Both the position numbers and the translations under genes were made by a program. Of a DNA stretch of 50,329 nucleotides, positions 34,420 through 41,731 are shown piece by piece. Under the pieces are notes generated by a model that searched no databases, had not been told where the DNA came from, and saw nothing but the letters and a program-made list of their open reading frames with translations. The DNA is taken from positions 1 to 50,329 of the forward strand of contig CAZSPL010000005.1 in the NCBI GenBank assembly GCA_964608735.1, in the 5' to 3' direction. This stretch comes from CAZSPL01 sp964608735 (GTDB lineage: Bacteria; JAJVIF01; JAPKYR01; CAZSPL01). How positions within the stretch are numbered: position 1 is the first letter of the stretch; each line of letters begins with the position of its first letter.

Positions 34420-35691
34420 TTAAAACAGCAAGTCCCCAAGCACTACCTGCGTCAGCCGTTTGCCGAGGATGTCGGCGGATTTCGCCTTGTCGAGCGCGCC
34501 GGGAAGCCGGTGGTATAGCGCGACGAGCGTGCGCGCCGGGTAGTCGCTGATTCGCGATGTTGCTTCTTCATTCGCGTCCCCTCCCGGATTTCCTTCAATG
34601 GTGATGCTGTTCCCGCCCGTATCGAATGACGCACCGGTTGCCGATGCGATTTCCCTGGCGAGTATCGACAAGCCTTCCGCTTCGACCGATGCAAGTTTCG
34701 CGGTCGCGAATTCGCTCAAGCCGTCGCTGAGGCATGCCATCGCTATCAGCGGGCCGATGTCGCCATAAACGGCGCGCACCGTATCCCCGGATGCTTCAAT
34801 CCCATGCGGCTCCGATGGATTGGCCACGATATCGGCGGCGACCTCTCCATCTATCTCGCCCATGTTCTCGACCGCGAAATCGATCCCCGCGTGCCCGAAA
34901 ATCGCAAGTGCCGATGCCCGCGACGGGTTCAACAGCACCCGGTGAAACCGCACCGGTTTCTCGGAAAGCATCGCCGCGGCTATGATGGAGAGCGTCGCGA
35001 GCCGGAAGCTCCGCGGCATCTCGCGGCGTATCGCAAGCACCCGCTCGCCCCCTTTAATATAAAGCCTGCCTTCTGAACGCCGCACTTCCCCCCTGTAATG
35101 CGATATCGCGCGCTCCATCCCATCGTATCCGCTGAGGTCCGCCGGGTATGAGCCCGTGCCCTGTCCGAGCAGGAACATTATCGCCAGCGCCGACCTTGCC
35201 GAATTATGCGGCTTCGCTGGACGCACATCCGCGGGCGCGAGCACGGCGGGCCTTACGCACCACGGCGGCGCGACATCATCGCCGCGTCCGATGATCTCCC
35301 CCCCGAGCGATTTCATGGCACTGGCGAAGCATTTCATCGAGTGGAACCGGTTGTCGCTTCGCAATACCCCATAGAGGCCCCACCCGGCGAGGAATCCGGC
35401 GAAGATATGCGCGAGGTCTGAATCGAACGCGCAGTCGATGACATCGGGTGGCGGTTCGGGTTTCTCGTAGCCGCGTCCGGAAATATTCACCTCGGATTCG
35501 CCGATGCGCTCCATTATGTATCCCATGCTTGCAAGCGTATCGAGCACCGCACGTCCGATAACCGTATCGGGTATTCCCGCGATGCGCGATTCGTCGTCGC
35601 TCAGGCATGCCACGAGCGCCGAGCGCGCGAAGACCCCTTCATCGTATGGAAGCTCTATCTCCCTCGGAAACTCAATGCGTTCGCGACTCAT
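34420..35691 (-). CDS. EPSP synthase-like protein lacking catalytic signatures
   Basis: 423 residues from the ATG at 35691, which has GGGGAGG upstream; the open frame continues upstream but only as antisense of folD. The length and block order are those of 5-enolpyruvylshikimate-3-phosphate synthase. FAGFLAGWGLYGVLRSDNRF, DGMERAISHYRGEVRR, MPRSFRLATLSIIAAAML, VLLNPSRASALAIFGHAGID, EIDGEVAADIVANPSEPHGI and YGDIGPLIAMACL each align with a known EPSPS block. The catalytic signatures are gone. The Lys-bearing GDKSxxxR is PYDEGVFARSAL, IDExPxLA is YGDIGPLIA, and LRxKESDR is AKLASVEAEGLS. It is therefore probably not an EPSP synthase; the new role is unknown. Confidence 0.75.
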   Translation of the reverse strand: MSRERIEFPREIELPYDEGVFARSALVACLSDDESRIAGIPDTVIGRAVLDTLASMGYIMERIGESEVNISGRGYEKPEPPPDVIDCAFDSDLAHIFAGFLAGWGLYGVLRSDNRFHSMKCFASAMKSLGGEIIGRGDDVAPPWCVRPAVLAPADVRPAKPHNSARSALAIMFLLGQGTGSYPADLSGYDGMERAISHYRGEVRRSEGRLYIKGGERVLAIRREMPRSFRLATLSIIAAAMLSEKPVRFHRVLLNPSRASALAIFGHAGIDFAVENMGEIDGEVAADIVANPSEPHGIEASGDTVRAVYGDIGPLIAMACLSDGLSEFATAKLASVEAEGLSILAREIASATGASFDTGGNSITIEGNPGGDANEEATSRISDYPARTLVALYHRLPGALDKAKSADILGKRLTQVVLGDLLF

Positions 35692-35787
35692 TTTTTCCTC
35701 CCCGGAATTTCGCCGGATGCATAATTTAGGTTGAAATCGACAGCGGGTCAAGTTACGGTTAAAATAAGCCTGAATAAGGAGGCTGCG

Positions 35788-36663
35788 ATGGAAGAGCTGC
35801 TCGAGAAATATGCCGGTAAGATCCTCGATGGGAAGGGACTCGCGAAGAGGCTGAATAAAGAGCTCAAGGCCGATGCCGCGGAATGGGCCGCGAAGGGTGT
35901 CGCGCCGAAAGTGGGTACGCTGATGGTCGGCGACGACCCGGCCAGCAGGTCGTATTTGAAGAGCCGCGAGAAGCAGCTTGCCAACATGGGTTTCGTTAGC
36001 ACCGTAACCGAGCTCGCCGCCGACAGCAATACAGAGCAATGTCTCGAAGCCATGGCGAAGCTGAATTCTGACAGCTCGATTGATGCCATAATGCTGCAGC
36101 TTCCACTGCCGGGACAGGTCGATGAAGCGAAGGTCGTCGAAGCCATGAATCCCGAGCGGGATATCGACGGCATCCACCCGCTCAATGTCGGGCGGCTTCA
36201 CAAGGGAATCCCGGGCCATGTCCCGAACACTCCCGCGGGGGTCATGAGGCTTCTCGAAGAATACAACGTGGAATTCAAGGGAATGGAAGCGGTCGTGGTC
36301 GGGCGCTCGAATATCGTCGGCAAGCCGATGGCGGCGCTTCTGCTCGCGCGGCATGCCACCGTGACAACGTGTCATTCGCGTACGCGCGACCTCGCGGCGG
36401 TGTGCTGTCGTGCGGACCTGCTTGTCGCCGCGACAGGCATGATCGGCCTGATAGGGCCGGACCACGTGAAGGACGGCGCGATTGTCGTCGATATCGGCAT
36501 CAATTTCGACAGCGAGGGGAAGATGAAGGGCGATGTCGATTTCGCGGGCGTCATCGAGAAAGTTAAGCTGATATCACCGGTACCGGGCGGTATCGGCCCG
36601 ATGACAAATGCCACGATACTGAGGAACATTTTTGAATTGGCGAAGAAACGGGGCGGCGCATAG
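35788..36663 (+). CDS. folD: Bifunctional methylenetetrahydrofolate dehydrogenase/cyclohydrolase
   Basis: 291 residues from ATG 35788 with GGAGG 6 nt upstream. FolD interconverts 5,10-methylene-, 5,10-methenyl- and 10-formyl-tetrahydrofolate. Signatures: QLPLPGQVD, DIDGIHPLNVGRL, NTPAGVMRLLEEY, the NADP loop VVVGRSNIVGKPMA and PVPGGIGPMT. Oddly, the active-site Y-x3-K (catalytic Lys, Lys54 in E. coli) reads SYLKSREK here, with Tyr56 and Arg60 in the Lys position; Lys58 and Lys62 are close by. A metallo-beta-lactamase-fold gene starts on the base after its stop. Confidence 0.92.
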   Translation: MEELLEKYAGKILDGKGLAKRLNKELKADAAEWAAKGVAPKVGTLMVGDDPASRSYLKSREKQLANMGFVSTVTELAADSNTEQCLEAMAKLNSDSSIDAIMLQLPLPGQVDEAKVVEAMNPERDIDGIHPLNVGRLHKGIPGHVPNTPAGVMRLLEEYNVEFKGMEAVVVGRSNIVGKPMAALLLARHATVTTCHSRTRDLAAVCCRADLLVAATGMIGLIGPDHVKDGAIVVDIGINFDSEGKMKGDVDFAGVIEKVKLISPVPGGIGPMTNATILRNIFELAKKRGGA

Positions 36664-37530
36664 TTGCGTATCAACATCGGAAGCCTGGCCCTGGTTTTTA
36701 TCGCCGTAACGCTGCTCGGTATATTGATTATCGTAAGTATGAATTTTGAGGAGAGCGGGATTTCCGTAACCGAACCTGCGCGCGATGATGAAATAAACGT
36801 ATCGGAGTCACCGATAATGACCTCGGTCAAAATAACCACCGTCTTTGATAACTACGCATCGAACGACGCGCTGACCACCGGATGGGGATTCAGTTGTGTC
36901 GTAGAGGCCAGAGGTAAAACGATCCTCTTCGATACCGGCGGCGATGGGAATATTCTCCTGTCTAACATGGATAAACTCGACATCGATCCAGGGGAAATCG
37001 ACATGGTATTCCTCTCGCACAATCACGGTGACCACACCGGCGGACTTGCGGCTTTCCTTGCGCGGAACAGCGATGTGATGGTCTATATCCCGAATTATTT
37101 CCCGGATACGATGAGGGAACTGATTACATCGAACGGTGCGAAGTACGTCGATATTCTCGAACCCGCTGAAATAGCGCCCGGAATTCATTCGACCGGCGAG
37201 ATGAAGGGACGCGTCAACGAACAGGCGATGATCGTCGATACCGGCGAAGGGCTTGTGCTGATAAACGGATGCGCGCACCCGGGTATTGTCGACGTCATCA
37301 ACCGGACGAAGGAAATTCTCGACGGGAAAATTCTTCTCGTGATGGGCGGGTTTCATCTGAAGGATATGGACGATGCGCGGTTGAGGGCCATAATCGATGC
37401 TTTCCGCGATGCCGGCATCAAATCGGTCGCGCCGTCGCATTGTTCCGGGGACAGGTGCCGTGAGTTGTTCAGGAAGGAATACGGTGAATCTTATATCGAC
37501 AACGGGCTCGGCAATGTGATTGAGCTTTAA
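36664..37530 (+). CDS. Membrane-anchored metallo-beta-lactamase-fold protein (dihydropterin-type MBL)
   Basis: 288 residues from TTG 36664, immediately after the folD stop, so tightly coupled. An N-terminal hydrophobic segment (residues 7-25) is followed by an MBL fold. It has FLSHNHGDHTGGLAA (HxHxDH, residues 119-124), GCAHPGIVDVI and VMGGFHL, with the final metal ligand probably the His in VAPSHCSGDR. This arrangement, with the opening strand KITTVFDNYA, matches the subgroup often annotated as 7,8-dihydropterin-6-yl-methyl-4-(ribofuranosyl)aminobenzene 5'-phosphate synthase. The actual substrate is unproven. Its last 4 nt overlap the convergent tsaB. Confidence 0.85.
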   Translation: MRINIGSLALVFIAVTLLGILIIVSMNFEESGISVTEPARDDEINVSESPIMTSVKITTVFDNYASNDALTTGWGFSCVVEARGKTILFDTGGDGNILLSNMDKLDIDPGEIDMVFLSHNHGDHTGGLAAFLARNSDVMVYIPNYFPDTMRELITSNGAKYVDILEPAEIAPGIHSTGEMKGRVNEQAMIVDTGEGLVLINGCAHPGIVDVINRTKEILDGKILLVMGGFHLKDMDDARLRAIIDAFRDAGIKSVAPSHCSGDRCRELFRKEYGESYIDNGLGNVIEL

Positions 37531-38204
37531 GCCGGTGGCCCGGATTTTTCTTCCGCCTGCGAACGCGCGACGTACATCGGCGTAAACGTCAGGGGGTCAT
37601 CCGGGCCCTCGGAAGCGAGCCCGGCTTCGGCGAGCCGTGCGAGTACGGCTACCGGAAGCTCCGTCCGGTGTATATTCCAGGGGAAAACGGGCGATGATGA
37701 TTCCCTTTTAAACCCCACCGCTATTACTTGACCGGCGATGCCCCGCGATTCCACAACCTCGATTATCTCATCCACCTTGCCGCATTTCGGTGATATCAGT
37801 TCTTTCGGAACCATAAATGTATTTCCATTCCCGCCGCAATCATAGACGCCCCAGTAGAACCGATCCCCGTGGCTTCTGATGAACGCCAGCACGATGCCTT
37901 GTCCTTCGCACGCCGCGAGCCACGGCAATGTCCCGACTCCCTTGAACGGGATCTTCTGCAGGTAGCTCAGCGATTTAGCCACCACCGCGCCGATTTTCAG
38001 GCCCGTGAAGCTTCCCGGGCCGGCCGCGAGAGCGATGAGGTCGATGCCTTCGAGGTTTGGCTGGACACCGAGTTTCATCAGTTCGACGAAGGTCTGCGAT
38101 TCAAGATGCCCGCGTTCGACGGCCGTTTCGGCTTTCAGCGCGCCATCCTCAACGAGCGCAATGTATCCTTCATCGAATGCCGTATTAATCGTCAGCGTTT
38201 TCAT
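37527..38204 (-). CDS. tsaB: tRNA threonylcarbamoyladenosine biosynthesis protein TsaB
   Basis: 225 residues of the ASKHA fold. The N-terminus MKTLTINTAFDEGYIALVED and the signature LIALAAGPGSFTGLKIGAVV are diagnostic of TsaB, the partner of TsaD that with TsaE makes t6A37 on ANN-decoding tRNAs. It lacks the metal-binding HxxxH of TsaD, as expected. It starts 6 nt after the tsaE stop and completes a thiL-tsaE-tsaB operon. Confidence 0.92.
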   Translation of the reverse strand: MKTLTINTAFDEGYIALVEDGALKAETAVERGHLESQTFVELMKLGVQPNLEGIDLIALAAGPGSFTGLKIGAVVAKSLSYLQKIPFKGVGTLPWLAACEGQGIVLAFIRSHGDRFYWGVYDCGGNGNTFMVPKELISPKCGKVDEIIEVVESRGIAGQVIAVGFKRESSSPVFPWNIHRTELPVAVLARLAEAGLASEGPDDPLTFTPMYVARSQAEEKSGPPA

Positions 38205-38210
38205 TTCTTA

Positions 38211-38684
38211 TCATCTCGCTCGCCATTCAGCGATTGCCGGCTCGACAATCCGCGTCAGGAGTTCATCTTTTGTATCAAAACGGATTATGCGCTTCGAATC
38301 GTCCATCTCATCCATTTCGATCTCCACGGTTATTATCGGCATATCGGGCTCCGACGCCAATTTATCCGCCCACTCGATTGCCTTGACCGATTCCGGGTCA
38401 TACACCGATTCGAGGAATTCCGCGTCGTCATCGATCTTCTCAACCCTGTATAAATCCCAGTGATCGAATACCACCCGTCCATTGTAACGAAGCATGAGGT
38501 TGAATGACGGCGATGTAATTTCCGCCCTCACATCGAGGCCCTTTCCGAGCCCCTTCGCGAAAACCGTCTTCCCGGCTCCGAGCTCCCCTTTCAGTAGAAC
38601 GACCACGCCGGGCATCAATCTCCGTCCGATTGCTTCGGCAAGCGTGAGGGTATCCCCGCGCGACGTCGAGGCGGCCTCGATCAT
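38211..38684 (-). CDS. tsaE: tRNA threonylcarbamoyladenosine biosynthesis ATPase TsaE
   Basis: 157 residues from ATG 38684, behind GGGAGGTGG within the last codons of thiL. P-loop GELGAGKT at residues 33-40, then TSPSFNLMLRYNG and FDHWDLYRVE, the family's SPTF(x)n-DxYR pattern. TsaE is the ATPase that drives turnover of the TsaB-TsaD complex. The thiL stop and this start are separated by 2 nt (TGAAAATG), so translation is coupled. Confidence 0.92.
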   Translation of the reverse strand: MIEAASTSRGDTLTLAEAIGRRLMPGVVVLLKGELGAGKTVFAKGLGKGLDVRAEITSPSFNLMLRYNGRVVFDHWDLYRVEKIDDDAEFLESVYDPESVKAIEWADKLASEPDMPIITVEIEMDEMDDSKRIIRFDTKDELLTRIVEPAIAEWRAR

Positions 38685-38686
38685 TT

Positions 38687-39757
38687 TCAGACCACCTCCC
38701 ACTTTGCGAAGTGGTCGAAGCCTATCTCGTTATAGACAACTTGCTTCCCGCGCTGGTCGAGGAGACGCATTTCACCGGGATTCCCCTCGATGATACGCCC
38801 CACCGGGATCGGCGCGAGGCTTGACCGCGGAAGCGTGCGGATAAGCTTCGCGTATTCCTCATCGGTCAGGCAGATAATGAGCTCGAAATCTTCGCCTCCC
38901 CTCAGCGCCCATTTCATCGGATTCCCGCCCACTTCATCCGCCGCCTCGTGGGTTTCGGCGAGGATCGGTATCAGCGGAAGAGTTACTTCGCCCGCGACGC
39001 CTGATGCCTGCAGAAGGCGTTTCAAATCGACGAGAAACCCGTCGGAAATGTCTATCATCGCGCCGACTTCGACCTGTTCGAGGTACGGCACGAGGTCGAA
39101 CCGCGCCCTCGGGCGAAGATGCTCGCGCCGCAATACGAAGAATGTCCGCTTGCGAACCCGCGGCTGGTCTTTGCTCGACAGAAGCTTATATCCGGCATAT
39201 GACGAGCCGAGGGGACCGGTCAGCAGTATGAGCATGCCTTCCTTTGCCCCGCAACGTGTCACCGCGCGCCCGGGAGCGACTTCGCCCACGATATTCACCG
39301 AAAGCAGCATCGCCTGGGATGATGTGATATCACCCCCGACAAGACACGCGCCCGATTCCTTGCACGCTGTGATGAATCCCGCGGTTAGTCCCTCGATAAC
39401 GTCGACTTGAATATCCCGCAGCCCGAGGGCGACGGTCACCCATCGCGGACGCCCGCGCATAGCGGCGATGTCCGACACGTTGACCATTATCGCCTTGTAG
39501 CCTATATCATCGGGGCTTGCATAGGAGAAGTTGAAATCGACCGACTCGACCAGGACATCCACAGTATTTATGAGTTCCATCCCCGGCGTCGGCGATACCA
39601 CCGCCGCGTCGTCGCCCGGGGGGACTATCACCGAATCATCGAGGGTCGTCCTCACCGCGGATGTGAAGTAGCGGATGAGGTCCGACTCGGTGCTGAGGCT
39701 CGCTTTTCGCCTGCCGACAGTCAGGTCATGCAGCATATGTATCTGGTCGTACGTCAT
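38687..39757 (-). CDS. thiL: Thiamine-monophosphate kinase
   Basis: 356 residues from ATG 39757 (a TTG at 39766 is also in frame). ThiL phosphorylates thiamine monophosphate to the diphosphate cofactor. Motifs: PPGDDAAVV, VNVSDIAAMRGRP, CLVGGDITSS, MIDISDGFLVDL and LRGGEDFELIICL, all of the AIR-synthase-like ATP-binding fold. It is slightly longer than usual, with an N-terminal extension of about 20 residues. First gene of the thiL-tsaE-tsaB operon. Confidence 0.93.
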   Translation of the reverse strand: MTYDQIHMLHDLTVGRRKASLSTESDLIRYFTSAVRTTLDDSVIVPPGDDAAVVSPTPGMELINTVDVLVESVDFNFSYASPDDIGYKAIMVNVSDIAAMRGRPRWVTVALGLRDIQVDVIEGLTAGFITACKESGACLVGGDITSSQAMLLSVNIVGEVAPGRAVTRCGAKEGMLILLTGPLGSSYAGYKLLSSKDQPRVRKRTFFVLRREHLRPRARFDLVPYLEQVEVGAMIDISDGFLVDLKRLLQASGVAGEVTLPLIPILAETHEAADEVGGNPMKWALRGGEDFELIICLTDEEYAKLIRTLPRSSLAPIPVGRIIEGNPGEMRLLDQRGKQVVYNEIGFDHFAKWEVV

Positions 39758-39863
39758 GACATTCAATGGAAATTATAACAGGGAATGAATGCGGGGGCTT
39801 GCGTCTTTGGGGTATTATTGTATATGCGTGAATTACCTTTCTCGCGATGTGGAGATGAATACT

Positions 39864-41237
39864 ATGATGAAACTCATGAGCTTCATTTTGACTCTGACGG
39901 TTCTCACCATACTGACATCAACTTTCCTTCCGGCTGACGCCGTCGCCGCCGCTAATGGCGATGAAAAAATCCATGCCTTGGTCGAGCGTATCAAGGGCGA
40001 AGTGGAAAACATCCGGGGGCTGAAATTCACACACGACATCGGCTCGCGCATCGTATCCAACGCCGAGCTGCTCGATTTCATCAAGGGCGAAGTGGATGAA
40101 CAGGTGCCGGAGGAGAAGGAGAAGGCGATCAATCTCATCTACCATCAACTCGGGCTGATACCCGAAGACAAGGGATTCATAGAAACATTCCAGGCTCTCA
40201 TGACCGACCAGGCGGGAGGCCTTTATAATCCCGATGATAATGAGCTGTATGTCGTCGTCGAGAATCTTCCCGGGGTGAATGCATCGGGCGAAGCCGATTC
40301 CGGGCTGATGTCGATGCTGGGCATAGACCCGATGTTGATGCTCGAAACGGTGCTCGCCCACGAGCTTACCCATGCCCTTGAGGACCAGCATTTCGCGTTC
40401 AACGATGCATTCGAGGAAATCCAGAAGGAGTCGTCGTCGGATAAGGAATTCGCGCTGCAGAGCCTCGTCGAAGGCTCCGCGACCCGCCTGATGATGGACC
40501 ACGCCACCGGCGGCATCCCTCTGAACGAATTCCAGCGCACGCTCAATCGTGTCCTGACCGACCTCGTCACCGAACTCTCGGTGAACGCCCCGACATATTT
40601 CAAACGCTCTCTCACAACGCCCTACATCTACGGCGAGAAATTCGTGACATACCTGCTGACCCAAAACGGGGGATGGAATGCGATTAACGCGGCATACAAC
40701 GACCCCCCGCAATCGATGGAGCAGATAATTCATCCCGAGAAGTACCTGAAGAACCGGGATTACCCGAGCGATGTCGAGCTTACCGATTTCCTGCCGGTGC
40801 TCGGCGACGGCTATGAAGAGTTGATGTATGAGACGTTCGGGGAATTCGTGACCGATATCCTTTTCGACACCCGGCTCAAGCGCGAGGATTTCGATGCCGC
40901 ACCCCAGGGATGGGACGGCGACCGGCTCGTCGGATATGTCGGCCCCGACGGCGAAGTGACCATCATCTGGCATACGGTGTGGGATACCGATGCCGATGCG
41001 AGTGAATTCGCTTATACGCTCAACGATTACCTCTTCGCGAGGGAAGGCTGGCTCGAGCCGGTCGATTTGCAGGCGCTGGGGCTTGAGCTGCCGGAGCTTC
41101 AAATTGGCCCCGACGGGCGTGAATACTCGATCGTGATTTACTGGAACGAGGTCATCTTCGTCGACAACGCCCCGTCCGGCATGGGAAACGACCTCATGAC
41201 CGAAGCGTTGAGTTACGACAGCGTGAAGTTCTTATAG
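39864..41237 (+). CDS. Secreted HExxH zinc metallopeptidase-like protein
   Basis: About 457 residues. ATG 39864 is chosen because GGAG lies 9 nt upstream and a signal peptide ending ADAVAAA follows; an ATG at 39855 is also possible. After a helical region comes VLAHELTHALEDQHFAF, a HExxH zinc motif near residue 165. Then SLVEGSATRLMMDHATGG places a downstream Glu as possible third ligand (gluzincin-like E-G-x-A). The rest (YIYGEKFVTYLLTQNGGWNA, EQIIHPEKYL) resembles uncharacterised bacterial secreted proteins. Peptidase activity is inferred from the motif. It stands alone, divergent from thiL. Confidence 0.8.
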   Translation: MMKLMSFILTLTVLTILTSTFLPADAVAAANGDEKIHALVERIKGEVENIRGLKFTHDIGSRIVSNAELLDFIKGEVDEQVPEEKEKAINLIYHQLGLIPEDKGFIETFQALMTDQAGGLYNPDDNELYVVVENLPGVNASGEADSGLMSMLGIDPMLMLETVLAHELTHALEDQHFAFNDAFEEIQKESSSDKEFALQSLVEGSATRLMMDHATGGIPLNEFQRTLNRVLTDLVTELSVNAPTYFKRSLTTPYIYGEKFVTYLLTQNGGWNAINAAYNDPPQSMEQIIHPEKYLKNRDYPSDVELTDFLPVLGDGYEELMYETFGEFVTDILFDTRLKREDFDAAPQGWDGDRLVGYVGPDGEVTIIWHTVWDTDADASEFAYTLNDYLFAREGWLEPVDLQALGLELPELQIGPDGREYSIVIYWNEVIFVDNAPSGMGNDLMTEALSYDSVKFL

Positions 41238-41277
41238 AGATATTTCACACTTTCACCCTAAAGGTGTATTCTTAATA

Positions 41278-41306
41278 TTGACTTTCAACTAAATCCATGG
41301 TATATA
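41278..41306 (+). promoter_or_regulatory. Promoter of the HigBA-type module
   Basis: TTGACT (41278-41283), a 17-nt spacer and TATATA (41301-41306), overlapped by the palindrome at 41297-41317. About 110 nt of leader precede the toxin start. Confidence 0.65.
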
Positions 41307-41317
41307 TATATTACCAT
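41297..41317. promoter_or_regulatory. Probable operator palindrome over the -10
   Basis: ATGGTA (41297-41302) and TACCAT (41312-41317) flank an alternating TA core, giving a near-perfect 21-bp palindrome centred on the -10. It is a likely site for the HTH antitoxin encoded downstream; inferred from position and from HigA-type autoregulation. Confidence 0.6.
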
Positions 41318-41418
41318 TTCGGAGGCAGTACTTCAGGTTTGCTTGACCGGTTCAGGTGCGGCGAAGTAATAGGATTGCATGCGCCTTAACAACACACAGG
41401 GTAGAATAATATGCTGGT

Positions 41419-41718
41419 ATGAAATTTGCATTCAGAACTCCCGAACTCGTAGAGCTGTACACTCAAGGCAAAGGAAGAGCAGATTATCCCGAAGGCGTAT
41501 CTAAGGCATTTGTTCGCAGGATTGAGCTGATTCGTAGCGCTGCTGATGCGAGAGATCTTAGAAATATTCAAGGCGCGCATTTCGAGAAGCTGAGGTCTAA
41601 GCCCGGTGTGTACTCGATGAGACTTGGGAAGCAGTACAGGCTGGAACTAACTTTTAAAGAGGATGAATCTGGTGAGCAGGTAGTGCTTATTGACAAAATC
41701 AGCAAGCATTACGAATAG
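41419..41718 (+). CDS. higB: HigB-like toxin (RelE/ParE superfamily)
   Basis: A 99-residue protein with the HigB/RelE layout: helix SKAFVRRIELIRSAADARDL, then FEKLRSKPGVYSMRLGKQYR and LELTFKEDESGEQVVLIDKI, ending in SKHYE (H-Y as in HigB). Such toxins are ribosome-dependent mRNA interferases. Toxin-first order and a 13-nt gap to the antitoxin are typical of higBA. A 3-codon ORF (ATG CTG GTA TGA, 41411-41422) ends on the toxin start codon. Confidence 0.85.
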   Translation: MKFAFRTPELVELYTQGKGRADYPEGVSKAFVRRIELIRSAADARDLRNIQGAHFEKLRSKPGVYSMRLGKQYRLELTFKEDESGEQVVLIDKISKHYE

Positions 41719-41731
41719 AGAAGAGGCGATA

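Noticed and set aside
35692..36465. Upstream extension of the EPSP-synthase-like frame to 681 residues
   Set aside because: The extra part is exactly antisense to folD, and a perfect GGGGAGG plus ATG at 35691 marks the real start.
39918..41102. 394-residue minus-strand open frame opposite the HExxH gene
   Set aside because: The plus strand has a signal peptide, motif and ribosome binding site; the opposite frame is a shadow rich in R, H and G.
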